Shown: in pieces, positions 7,657 through 16,051 of the stretch | Layout: every line of letters begins with the position of its first letter | Numbering within the stretch: the first letter of the stretch is position 1 | Origin: an uncultured Verrucomicrobiales bacterium | GTDB taxonomy: Bacteria; Verrucomicrobiota; Verrucomicrobiia; Verrucomicrobiales; Akkermansiaceae | DNA: 64,000 nucleotides | Direction: 5' to 3' | Assembly: GCA_937916505.1 (NCBI GenBank) | Contig: CALFSW010000279.1 | Span: forward strand, 1 to 64,000 | Made by a program: the position numbers and the translations under genes | Notes under the pieces: generated by a model | What the model saw: the letters and a program-made list of their open reading frames with translations, nothing else | What the model was told of the DNA's origin: nothing | Database searches by the model: none

Positions 7657-9000
7657 ATGAAAAGACGTCAATTTTTCGGGGCCTCGCTGTTAGCGGGGCT
7701 TCCTTTTATCTCCCGGGCCGAGCCCGGATACATTGCGCCGGGTGATCCCGGATACGATCAGTCGAGGCAGCTTTTTAATTCCGATCTCTCGCTGAAGCCG
7801 GCATTCATTGCAAGGTGTCGGACCGAGGTGGAGGTGGTCAAGGCGATCAACTTTGCGAGGGAGGCCAATTTGGCAGTCTCGGTAAAGTCGGGTGGTCATT
7901 GTTTCATGGGAAGTTCGATGAGCGACGGGAGTCTGGCCATCGATCTCGGCGGAATGTCGCAGAGGGTTTATCTGCCTGAGTCTCAAAAGCTCATTGCAGG
8001 GCCCGGAGTGAAACTTGGAAAGCTCTACGATGTTCTGCTTCCAAAAGGACGGATTTTGCCGGCGGGGTCGTGCGCAGGAGTGGGACTTGGTGGTCTGGCC
8101 CTGGGTGGCGGCTATGGGCTGTTTTCCCGGCAATGGGGGCTGACTTGCGATCACATGGAACGGGTGAAAATGGTGAACGGGGTGGGAGAATTGGTGGATT
8201 CGAGGGATGATCCCGAATTGCTGTGGGCCTGCCGGGGGGGAGGAAACGGGAACTTTGGGGTGGTGACATCGATGGAGTTTCAGACGCGTCCGGTGAGAGC
8301 GACCTTTGGAGCCCAGCGCTTTGTGGCGCGTGGATTTAGCGAGGTCAAGGCGATCAAGCTCATGAAGGCATGGTTTGAAATTGCGGGAGGGCTGGCGGAG
8401 CCAATCTTTTCGGCATTCGTTTTTAATGGGAAGCAGATCTCGATCCTTTTGACGACTTCGTTTACGACCGGCGGGCCGGTGTTCCGGAAAGCGTGTGCTG
8501 CGCTGAGGAGGGCGGGGTTCTCTGCAAAGAGTCCTACCAATTCACCGACCGCAAGAGCGTTGAGGCGTTACTATGGCCAGCCCGGTCCGCTCCCGTTCTA
8601 CAACGTCAGCGGCGGCTACTATCACGGATATGCGGACGTAAAAAAAGCGGCGGCCCTAACTGCTCAAAAAGTCATGGGGACGTCCGGTCTTATTTTTCAA
8701 GTCAACACCTTGGGAGGAGCCATCACACGTGGACCGGACTCGGCATACGCACATCGAAAATTCCCCTTTATGGGGGAGATTCAGGCATACTGGGAGCGGA
8801 AGTCCGCCCGGGATCAATTGATTGAGGACGTGACTGTGATCCGCAAGGCGATCGGAGCAAAGGCACACTACCGGAACTATCCCGATCCGACTTTGGAGAA
8901 TCCGTCAGAGGCTTATTACGGAGAATCTCTGCTTCAGCTAAAGGCCCTGAAGATTCGATACGATCCCGACAATGTCATTCGACATGCGCAGTCGCTTTAA
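7657..9000 (+). CDS. FAD-dependent oxidoreductase, BBE (berberine-bridge-like) type, Tat-exported
   Basis: Exported flavoprotein oxidase of the VAO/PCMH family with a C-terminal BBE domain. The N-terminus MKRRQFFGASLLAGLPFISRA looks like a Tat signal. The FAD domain carries SVKSGGH81CFMG and PAGSC139AGVGLGGLALGGGYG. These His and Cys positions match the residues that hold FAD through two covalent bonds in gluco- or chito-oligosaccharide oxidases and berberine bridge enzymes. The tail YRNYPDP..ENPSEAYYGE is the BBE signature. A carbohydrate substrate is likely in view of the neighbouring degradative genes, but this is inference. At 447 aa the length is normal. It overlaps the convergent ArsC-like gene by 4 nt. 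Confidence 0.9.
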   Translation: MKRRQFFGASLLAGLPFISRAEPGYIAPGDPGYDQSRQLFNSDLSLKPAFIARCRTEVEVVKAINFAREANLAVSVKSGGHCFMGSSMSDGSLAIDLGGMSQRVYLPESQKLIAGPGVKLGKLYDVLLPKGRILPAGSCAGVGLGGLALGGGYGLFSRQWGLTCDHMERVKMVNGVGELVDSRDDPELLWACRGGGNGNFGVVTSMEFQTRPVRATFGAQRFVARGFSEVKAIKLMKAWFEIAGGLAEPIFSAFVFNGKQISILLTTSFTTGGPVFRKACAALRRAGFSAKSPTNSPTARALRRYYGQPGPLPFYNVSGGYYHGYADVKKAAALTAQKVMGTSGLIFQVNTLGGAITRGPDSAYAHRKFPFMGEIQAYWERKSARDQLIEDVTVIRKAIGAKAHYRNYPDPTLENPSEAYYGESLLQLKALKIRYDPDNVIRHAQSL

Positions 9001-9353
9001 CTCAGGAAGTCGATAATCCGGGCCTTCGGGCGGCCGATGATGGCTTTCTTTCCTTTGACGAGAACGGGGCGTTGGAGGAGCTGTTTGTGCTTCACCAGGA
9101 TCTCGACGACGGCCTTGGGATTGTTGACGTAGTCGTCGGGGTTGAGCTCCAGTTTTTTAAATTTGGAATCCTTGCGGACAAGGTTTTCAACGGGGTCTTC
9201 GAGACCTTCCACGATCTTGGTCAAAGTCGCCTCGTCGGGTGGGGTCTTGATGTAGAGAATGACTTCGTGATCAATTCCAAGCTCCTCGGCGACCGCCAAG
9301 GCATTGGTTGAGGATCCTCAATGATTGAAGTGGTAAATGGTAACCTTTGACAT
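8997..9353 (-). CDS. ArsC-family reductase with in-frame TGA at codon 12 (Sec12), predicted selenoprotein
   Basis: Small thioredoxin-fold protein of the arsenate reductase (ArsC, glutaredoxin-linked) family. From the ATG at 9353 it reads MSKVTIYHFNH-[TGA]-GSSTNALAVAEE. This aligns with the ArsC start (TIYHNPRCSKSR.AL), and the TGA at 9318-9320 falls at residue 12, the position of the catalytic Cys12 of E. coli plasmid R773 ArsC. The anion-binding arginines also fall in register: R60 (NLVRKDSKF), R95 (LLQRPVLV) and R108 (IGRPKARI). The frame continues to a TAA at 8997, giving 118 aa, a full family length. A SECIS-like hairpin follows the TGA. Arsenate as substrate is not proven; the lack of other ars genes leaves a general selenol-redox role open. 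Confidence 0.85.
9284..9301 (-). promoter_or_regulatory. Candidate bacterial SECIS hairpin, ArsC-like gene
   Basis: On the minus strand, downstream of the TGA at 9320-9318, CCTTGGC pairs with GCCGAGG over 7 bp (one U-G pair) and closes a GGTC tetraloop at 9294-9291. The distance from TGA to the loop is 23 nt, identical to the peroxiredoxin gene. G at loop positions 1-2 followed by U is also seen in the E. coli fdhF SECIS loop. The structure is directly visible; recoding is inferred. Confidence 0.7.
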
Positions 9354-9426
9354 GGGGAAGAAGTAGCATCGGGAGGCGGCGCGTCAAGCGGGAGGGTTTT
9401 TGTAGAAGACTCCTTTTGGCGAGCGT

Positions 9427-11163
9427 ATGATCCACCTGATGAAATCATCCTTTCTGGTCTTATTTTTATGCGGGCTTCGATTGGTGGGGGCAGATCTTGC
9501 GCCACTACGAATCGAGGGAGGGGAAGAGGGCGTTTTTCATCAGAGTCAGGGAGCGAAGGATGGGGTGCTGGTACTGACTGCGGGCAACGGGTTCTTTGAT
9601 AAGGGAAAGGTTAGGGCGACCGGTCAGAAGGCGGGGCAGGAACACGAAAAAGAATTTATCAGGGCATCGTTCGATGAACTGCAATTTCTCCCGGGAAAGA
9701 AGGATGCGATGTCTCGTTGGTATGTTTGGTCAGAGAAGGAAGGGCAGGTTAAAGTCACCATTCATTTGGGAAAAGGTTTCGAGAGTTTGGCCGAAGGAGA
9801 AAAGTGGAGCGTGTCGGTGTGGGGAAATGAGCGGGAATTTTCTCGTGAATTTGACGAAGGTGTGGAGCAGCAGGAAATCCTCCTCCCGATCTACGCGGGA
9901 AAGCAAGTCATCGTGCTTCGTCGCGAGGGTGGGCCCAAAAGAGTAGCCGGGATCAAAGGGATGACTCTTTCCGGCGCTCATGTGAAGAACCTCGGCCTTC
10001 TCCGTGCCCGTTGGCGGCCGGCGGCGATTCACACCCGATATTCAGCGACGGATTGCCCGGAGCCGACCATGTGGATTTTTGAGAGCCGGAGTGCTTGTGA
10101 TGTTTCGAGTTACAGTCCGATGACCACGGGCTTTGGATATTTCGGGGCGTCCTTTGGAGCGGATCGGAAAGCGGCAGGCGGGGTGAATTTTTCGATGTGG
10201 GCGATCTCTCAGAAGGCAGGGAAGGACGATCTCCCTCCATTGGCCGACATGCCTCATCTCCTTGCGACGGGGAATCCGGAGGCTGAATTCGGTGGGTTTG
10301 GCCATGAGGGTGCCGGGGTGAAGATTCGTAACTGGACTCCTTATTCGCATCATCCCCGATCGGTGATTCAGGCATTACGGGTTGAGAAGAATGGTATTTA
10401 TCACACTTATTTTGGTTATCTTTTCGACGAGAGAGCGAAGCGGTGGGTGCTCTACGCGATGGGGAATAAGGTCCCGAAGAGAAATGCCCGGGACATCGTA
10501 AGGGCAACGTCATTTTGTGAAGTGCCGGGGCCTCCGCAGATTGAACGAACGGGTGATTTGGAAAGAATTCTGGAGCGACGGGGTTGGCTCTTTGATCGTG
10601 AGGGGAAGAGGTATCCCGTCGATCAGATGACGACAAAGGCGCGTTATCAGAACCACGGCATTTCAGTCAGCGATGACCATTGGTTTCAGATGAAAACAGG
10701 TGGTCTGGATTTTCGGGAAGTGCCGGAAAAGGTGACCTCGGACTTTCAGCATCCGCTTCCGGAGTATTTGAAGCCCGAGATCGTGAAGCAACTTTATGAA
10801 TTGCCTGCTGACATTGGAAAGAGCGAATTGAGTGAAGTCACTGGAGACTCGGCAACGATCACCTATCCGTTGGAGAGGGCAGGGACGAAGGCGACGGGAG
10901 TGATTTGGTATGGCGAAGTTGATGCCATCACCTTCGTTCCTCGAAAACTACATGGCACGGAACGAGGCCGGACAAGCGAGGATCTTTTTTCAAAGGATCG
11001 GGTGTGGGCGCTGCAAACCCAGGCGACACCCATGAAAGACGGGGAAAATGCCTTCGCACTTGGTGGTTTGAAAGCGGGAACAAAGTATTTTTACCGGCTC
11101 TTTGTGCAGAACGAGCAAGGGAAGTGTTGGGCTTCCGAATCGGGTTCGTTCACGACGGACTAG
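9427..11163 (+). CDS. DUF3472-like secreted protein with C-terminal Fn3-like domain
   Basis: A 578-aa secreted protein. The signal peptide is best read from the second Met at 9439 (MKSSFLVLFLCGLRLVGA); the ATG at 9427 is also possible. Residues ~25-190 look like a carbohydrate-binding beta domain. Residues ~195-380 contain the block TMWIFESRSACDVSSYSPMT and GFGYFGASF that I associate with DUF3472. A C-terminal ~90-aa part ending FALGGLKAGTKYFYRLFVQN resembles a fibronectin type III module. Function is unknown; such proteins often occur near sulfatases and glycoside-processing genes. It is divergent from the ArsC-like gene with a 73-bp shared upstream region. Confidence 0.6.
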   Translation: MIHLMKSSFLVLFLCGLRLVGADLAPLRIEGGEEGVFHQSQGAKDGVLVLTAGNGFFDKGKVRATGQKAGQEHEKEFIRASFDELQFLPGKKDAMSRWYVWSEKEGQVKVTIHLGKGFESLAEGEKWSVSVWGNEREFSREFDEGVEQQEILLPIYAGKQVIVLRREGGPKRVAGIKGMTLSGAHVKNLGLLRARWRPAAIHTRYSATDCPEPTMWIFESRSACDVSSYSPMTTGFGYFGASFGADRKAAGGVNFSMWAISQKAGKDDLPPLADMPHLLATGNPEAEFGGFGHEGAGVKIRNWTPYSHHPRSVIQALRVEKNGIYHTYFGYLFDERAKRWVLYAMGNKVPKRNARDIVRATSFCEVPGPPQIERTGDLERILERRGWLFDREGKRYPVDQMTTKARYQNHGISVSDDHWFQMKTGGLDFREVPEKVTSDFQHPLPEYLKPEIVKQLYELPADIGKSELSEVTGDSATITYPLERAGTKATGVIWYGEVDAITFVPRKLHGTERGRTSEDLFSKDRVWALQTQATPMKDGENAFALGGLKAGTKYFYRLFVQNEQGKCWASESGSFTTD

Positions 11164-11173
11164 AGGTGCCTTG

Positions 11174-12208
11174 CTATCGGGTTGAGAAACGGAAGAGGCA
11201 GGAGTGCCGGTAGGTCTCGCCGGGCTTGAGGATACAGTCTGGAAACTGTGGTTGGTTGGGCGAGTCGGGAAACTTCTGTGTTTCAAGACAGAGCGCTGTT
11301 CGCTCATCCTCGAGGAAGTTGCCGGTGTAGAATTGGATGCCTGGCTGATCGGTGACGACCTGCATGACCCGACCGCTGACCGGTTCGTAAAGGATCGCGG
11401 CAGTGCGGAGTTCCTTGCCGTGATCATCGCGAATCACCCAGCAGTGATCGTAGCCTCCGGCGATTTTGAGGGGTTCAAAATCTTGCTCGATCTGCTCTCC
11501 AATTTTTGTGGCGCGGGTGAAATCCATGGGGGTGCCGGTGACCGGGGCTTCGTCTCCGGTGGGGATGAGTCCCGGGGTGGTGGGAAGGAAAGTGTCGGCC
11601 ATGAGCTGCAACTCGTGGCCGAGGATATCCTGCTTCGGGTTCCCGGTGAGGTTCCAGTAGGTATGATTGATGATATTGACCGGAGTCGGGGCATCGGTGG
11701 TCGCTTCCACCCTGAATTCCATCTCGTTTGAGTTTGTGAGCCAATAGGTCACCTTGGCAGTGAGGTTTCCCGGGTATCCTTCCTCTCCGTCATCGGAGTA
11801 ATAGGTGAAGCAGATGCCGGTGGCATTCGGGCGAATCACCGGTTGGCCGTTCCAGATCTTTTGGTCGAATCCCTTAATTCCACCGTGCAGGTGGGACGGG
11901 AAACCGTGGGGCTCGTTATTGTTGGCCAGTTCGTAATCAGCTCCGTTTAGAGTGAATTTGCCATCGGCAATGCGATTGCCGTAGCGGCCCACGGTCGCTC
12001 CGAAGTAGCTCGGGTTTTCCATCCACGATTGGAAATCGGAGAACCCCAGGGTGATATTCCCGATCTTGCCGTCGCGATCCGGGACGCGGAGCGAGGTGAC
12101 GATGGCACCATACTCGGAGAGCTTTAATTCAAGCCCCTGTTTATTTCGGATCGTAAAAAGTCGAACGCCCCGTCCGTCGGGGGTCGTTCCAAAAGGTGTC
12201 GTTTCCAA
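11174..12208 (-). CDS. galM: Aldose 1-epimerase (galactose mutarotase)
   Basis: Interconverts alpha and beta anomers of aldoses, feeding the Leloir pathway. Family motifs are plain: GRYGNRIADGKFTLNG, NNEPHGFPSHLHGGIKGFDQ, the catalytic His segment NHTYWNLTG, the AGGYDHCWVI substrate loop, and the catalytic Glu region CLETQKFPDSPNQPQFPDC. The length of 344 aa is usual, and I see no clear signal peptide. The only start that preserves the family N-terminus (TPFGTTPDGRGVRLFTIRN) is a TTG at 12208. It begins 14 nt after the OmpA coiled-coil gene on the same strand, so co-transcription is likely although the functions look unrelated. Confidence 0.95.
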   Translation of the reverse strand: METTPFGTTPDGRGVRLFTIRNKQGLELKLSEYGAIVTSLRVPDRDGKIGNITLGFSDFQSWMENPSYFGATVGRYGNRIADGKFTLNGADYELANNNEPHGFPSHLHGGIKGFDQKIWNGQPVIRPNATGICFTYYSDDGEEGYPGNLTAKVTYWLTNSNEMEFRVEATTDAPTPVNIINHTYWNLTGNPKQDILGHELQLMADTFLPTTPGLIPTGDEAPVTGTPMDFTRATKIGEQIEQDFEPLKIAGGYDHCWVIRDDHGKELRTAAILYEPVSGRVMQVVTDQPGIQFYTGNFLEDERTALCLETQKFPDSPNQPQFPDCILKPGETYRHSCLFRFSTR

Positions 12209-12222
12209 GGGCGGGGGATCTT

Positions 12223-14418
12223 CTAGTCGAGGATTTCGACAACGACGCGACGATTCTGCCCGCGGTTGACTTCACTTGTGTTCGGGACGGCAGGTTCGGC
12301 CTGTCCGACACCACGGGACTTTAAGCGATCTGCCGGGATTCCTTTTTCGAGGAGAAAGTCGTGGAGGGCCTTGGCCCGCTGCTGGCTCAGACGGAGATTT
12401 CCATCCGAACTTCCGAGGTCGCAGGTGTGCCCGACAATTTCGAACCGGGCATTGGGGAAGAGTTTGAGGACCTCTTGAACCTGGGCCAGAACACGTGCTT
12501 GCTGGCTGGTGACATCGGCCTCGCCCTTGGCGTATCGGACCGGGTCGATGTTGGCGCTTTGGCGTTTCAAGGCGATGAGTTGCTTGTTGGCAATTTCGGC
12601 ACTTAGCTGCAGGCGGCCTAAATCACCGCGGGTTTTTTTAAGGTCTTCTTCGCGCTTTACGAGGTCGGTGGCGAGTTTGTCCTTTTCCTTTTGGAGTTTG
12701 GCGACATCAGCCAACATGTCTGGCTTCCCGGACATTTCTTCGCGTAGCTTTTTCAGCTCGGCATCACGTTTTTCGATTTCAGCGGAAAGAGCGGCTTTTT
12801 CTTTCTCGAGAGCCAGGATTGAAGCGTTGAGAGTGTCGTAGATCTTTTGGAGACGGTTGGTTTCTTCCTGCGCTTTTTTGAGTGCGTTCCGGGAGGTGGT
12901 CAGATTGAGGCGGAGCTCCTCGCTCTCGGCAATGGCCTTTTCGGCTGCGACCGCCTTCTCTCGGTTTTTCATGAGGGAGGCTTCGCTCTTTTTCAGGTCT
13001 CCCCGGGCCCTGGCCACCTCGGTCATGGCATCAGCGAACTGTTTTTTGAGTATTTCGCGCTCGGCTTTAAGGGTTTTGACTTCAGTGCCGAGTTCGACGG
13101 CGGCTTTGAGCGCGGTCTGGTTTTGGGCAATGCTTTTTTGCATAGAGGCAATTTCAGCTTCGGCGACGGCGAGGTTCTTTTTCGAAAGCCCCTGTTGTTT
13201 TACGAGTTCTTCATTTTGCTTCTTTAGGTCTGCGGCAGTCGCAGAGAGCTTTTTACTTTCGGCGAGCTGGGATTCGGTTTTTTTGAGGGAGTCTTGTGCT
13301 TTTGCAAGGTTGGTTCGTGCCGTAGCGAGGTCTTTCATCAGCCTTCCACGGTCGGCAACGAGGGCTTTGTTTTCAGCTCCCAGCTTTGGGTCGGAGGTCA
13401 TGGCTTCCCTGTTCTTGGCAAACTCGGCCTGCATCGTAGTGCTACTCTCCTGAACGATTTTGATTTCTTTTTGAAGCAGGGCCTGTTTTTCGGTCAGGAT
13501 TTTGTTTTCTTTCTTGAGCCCGTCAGCGGTGTCATTGCTAACGGTGAGCTTTTTCCGGAGTTCGTCGCGCGCTTTAATGAGGATGGGGATATCGAGGGAA
13601 CGCTTCATCTCCGCGGCGAGATCCTTGCGAAGATCGGAGAGTTCCTTCTCGCGGGAGGCGAGGAGCGTGGTAAGTCGATCCTGTTCTTTTTTGAGATCGG
13701 CGGCGGCGGCCATGGCTCCTTTGCTATGAGCTTGTTCGACGCGGAGTTTCCGAAGTTCGACTTCCTGTTTGTTGAGCTGCAACTTTAGAAGATTGGTTTC
13801 TTTTTCCAGCTGACCAACACGAGTGAGCGCTTTTGCCTGGCCCTTTTCGGCCTTGTCGGCGCGTGCCATTGCGTCATTCAGGCGCCTTAAGAGGGCGTCG
13901 CGTTCACCACGGATGGCCTGAAGCTGTCCCAAGGTTTTTTCGCGATTGGTGGTTTCTTTTTTGAGGGAGTCTTCGAGTTCTTTGTTTTTCTTCTCGAGTT
14001 GTTTGACGCGAATCAGCCGGGCCTTGGCGACAAGAAGCTCCTGGCGTTCCCGGTGAAGCTCGTTGCGCAGATTGACAAGATCCTGTTCAAGGAGTGCCTG
14101 GGAATGAGCATTCTGTGATTTTTGGGGCTGGGCCTTAAGCTTGGCGTTCGCCGCTTCGAGTTGCTTTTGAAGTGCCTTTACCCTGGCTGATTGGTCGGGA
14201 ACAGCCGGGCGATTGAGAATCTTGGCGTATTCCTCCTGAAGTTGGGTGTAATCTTGAAGAGTTTTACCAAAGTCAGCCTCAAGGATGATGACGAGATCGA
14301 TGAGGCGTTCCCGGTCTCCCTGAATTTTCGCGAGCTCCTCCGCACCTTCATGGGCGGAGAGGGGGGAGAGCATGGGGAGAGCGCAAGCTGCCCACAGCGT
14401 GAAATTTTTCTTCATCAT
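12223..14418 (-). CDS. Secreted coiled-coil protein with C-terminal OmpA peptidoglycan-binding domain
   Basis: A 731-aa envelope protein. The signal peptide is MMKKNFTLWAACALPMLSPLSA. Residues ~25-610 are almost entirely heptad-rich coiled coil with high Lys/Glu/Ala/Leu. The last ~110 residues form an OmpA-like domain: ANIDPVRYAKGEAD, ARFEIVGHTCDLGSSDGN, LRLSQQRAKALHDFL, RLKSRGVGQAEP and NRGQNRRVVVEI. OmpA domains of this type bind peptidoglycan. A coiled coil of this length could span a large periplasmic distance, so a structural tether or spacer is inferred. There is no beta-barrel. The closely spaced downstream gene is galM. Confidence 0.85.
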   Translation of the reverse strand: MMKKNFTLWAACALPMLSPLSAHEGAEELAKIQGDRERLIDLVIILEADFGKTLQDYTQLQEEYAKILNRPAVPDQSARVKALQKQLEAANAKLKAQPQKSQNAHSQALLEQDLVNLRNELHRERQELLVAKARLIRVKQLEKKNKELEDSLKKETTNREKTLGQLQAIRGERDALLRRLNDAMARADKAEKGQAKALTRVGQLEKETNLLKLQLNKQEVELRKLRVEQAHSKGAMAAAADLKKEQDRLTTLLASREKELSDLRKDLAAEMKRSLDIPILIKARDELRKKLTVSNDTADGLKKENKILTEKQALLQKEIKIVQESSTTMQAEFAKNREAMTSDPKLGAENKALVADRGRLMKDLATARTNLAKAQDSLKKTESQLAESKKLSATAADLKKQNEELVKQQGLSKKNLAVAEAEIASMQKSIAQNQTALKAAVELGTEVKTLKAEREILKKQFADAMTEVARARGDLKKSEASLMKNREKAVAAEKAIAESEELRLNLTTSRNALKKAQEETNRLQKIYDTLNASILALEKEKAALSAEIEKRDAELKKLREEMSGKPDMLADVAKLQKEKDKLATDLVKREEDLKKTRGDLGRLQLSAEIANKQLIALKRQSANIDPVRYAKGEADVTSQQARVLAQVQEVLKLFPNARFEIVGHTCDLGSSDGNLRLSQQRAKALHDFLLEKGIPADRLKSRGVGQAEPAVPNTSEVNRGQNRRVVVEILD

Positions 14419-14517
14419 TTGTGAATAAATAAGCTCCCAAAATCCGGCACTTGAGACAAGGGTATTTGAGCAAGCTTCGCAGTTTGCTAGGGAGCGCAGG
14501 AACCATTATATTTAGGC

Positions 14518-15885
14518 ATGCTAAAGCAAGTTACACACATTCTTTTTTCCGTGCTTTGCTGCGCGGCGGCAGCACCTCCGAATATCGTGCTGATTTATGC
14601 CGATGATCTCGGATACACCGACCTTTCCTGCCAGGGGTCGAAATACTATGAGACTCCGAATATTGATCGAATCGCGAGGGAGGGCATGACCTTTACGAAT
14701 GCTTATGCGGGTGCAGCGAACTGTGCTCCTTCACGTGCTTGTCTCATGACGGGACAATATACCCCGCGTCACGGAGTCTTTACGGTGGGGAATTCTGATC
14801 GGGGTAAGGCAAAAAACCGTCAGCTGGTGCCCATCAAGAATACCGAAATCCTTGACGCAAAGTTTGTCACGCTCGGCGAAGCTTTGCAGGCGAAGGGCTA
14901 CCGAACGTGTGTCGCCGGCAAGTGGCACTTGAGCAAGGATCCGACAAAGGACGGATTTGACACCAACTTTGGAGGGACGACGTGGGGGCATCCCAAGTCA
15001 TATTTTTCTCCCTACAAGAACCCCTATCTCAAAGACGGTCCCAAAGGAGAACACCTCCCGGAACGTTTGGGGCGCGATGTGGCGAACTGGATTACCAGGA
15101 ATGCCAAGGCGCCCTTCTTTGTCTATCTGCCATTTTACTCGGTTCATACTCCGATTCAGGCTCCGGACAGCCTCACCGCGAAGTATGAGAAAAAGTCCGC
15201 TGACGGCTCTCACAAAAACCCCAGGTATGCCGCTATGATTGATGCCATGGATCAGGCGGTGGGTCATATTTTAAAAACGCTCGATGACCACAATCTCGCC
15301 GGGAACACTCTCGTCATTTTCACTTCGGACAACGGGCCTCATGGCAGTATTTCGCGTGCCGAGCCCCTGCGTGGCGTGAAGGGGATGTATTACGAGGGAG
15401 GGATTCGCGAGCCCTTTCTGGTTCGCTATCCGGGGGTGATCAAAGCCGGTTCAAAAAACACCACGCCCATCAGCCAGATTGATCTCTATCCCACCTTTCT
15501 CGAGTTGGCGGGCGAATCCATTCCGAAGAGGCTTGATGGGGTGAGCCTCACTTCTGCTTTTAAGAACGAGCCTCTCAAAGACCGCTCACTTTTCTGGCAT
15601 TTCCCGGGTTATTTGCAGAGCTACAAAGCGGATCCGGATTCGGCATCGAAGTTCTTTCGAACGACTCCTTGCAGCGTGATCCGGAAAGGTGACTGGAAGC
15701 TGATTCAGTATTTCGAAGAGGATGATTTGGAACTTTATGATTTAAAGAACGATCCTTCGGAAAAGAAAAATCTAGCCACGAAAGAGGCCGGTAAAACGGT
15801 TGAGCTTCTGAAAGCTTTAAAAGCCTGGCAAAAGGCAACCAAGGCTCCGATTCCCACTGAGAAGAATCCGAAATATCAGGAGTGA
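14518..15885 (+). CDS. S1-family sulfatase (arylsulfatase A-like)
   Basis: Secreted sulfatase of 455 aa. The signal peptide is MLKQVTHILFSVLCCAAAA, followed by the metal-binding start PPNIVLIYADDLGYTDLSC. The formylglycine motif is C69-A-P-S-R73 in NCAPSRACLMTGQYTPRHG. The VAGKWHLS block supplies the active-site Lys-Trp-His, and LVIFTSDNGPHG the second Asp-Asn metal pair. The C-terminus contains the usual LYDLKNDPSEKKNLA. The substrate is unknown. The 99-bp upstream region is shared divergently with the OmpA coiled-coil gene. Confidence 0.95.
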   Translation: MLKQVTHILFSVLCCAAAAPPNIVLIYADDLGYTDLSCQGSKYYETPNIDRIAREGMTFTNAYAGAANCAPSRACLMTGQYTPRHGVFTVGNSDRGKAKNRQLVPIKNTEILDAKFVTLGEALQAKGYRTCVAGKWHLSKDPTKDGFDTNFGGTTWGHPKSYFSPYKNPYLKDGPKGEHLPERLGRDVANWITRNAKAPFFVYLPFYSVHTPIQAPDSLTAKYEKKSADGSHKNPRYAAMIDAMDQAVGHILKTLDDHNLAGNTLVIFTSDNGPHGSISRAEPLRGVKGMYYEGGIREPFLVRYPGVIKAGSKNTTPISQIDLYPTFLELAGESIPKRLDGVSLTSAFKNEPLKDRSLFWHFPGYLQSYKADPDSASKFFRTTPCSVIRKGDWKLIQYFEEDDLELYDLKNDPSEKKNLATKEAGKTVELLKALKAWQKATKAPIPTEKNPKYQE

Positions 15886-16051
15886 TTTGTTTTTCAGGGC
15901 TCGTTAAATGGGGAGGTCATTTCTTCCAGGATCGGCGTATTGAATCTCGACTCAGAATGAGAAAAGAAGCTGTGGACTATTTTTTTGTGAAGGATCAAAA
16001 CCAGCGCCAATCAAATTGCGCCGTCACAAACCAAGACGCCCGCACCAAACT

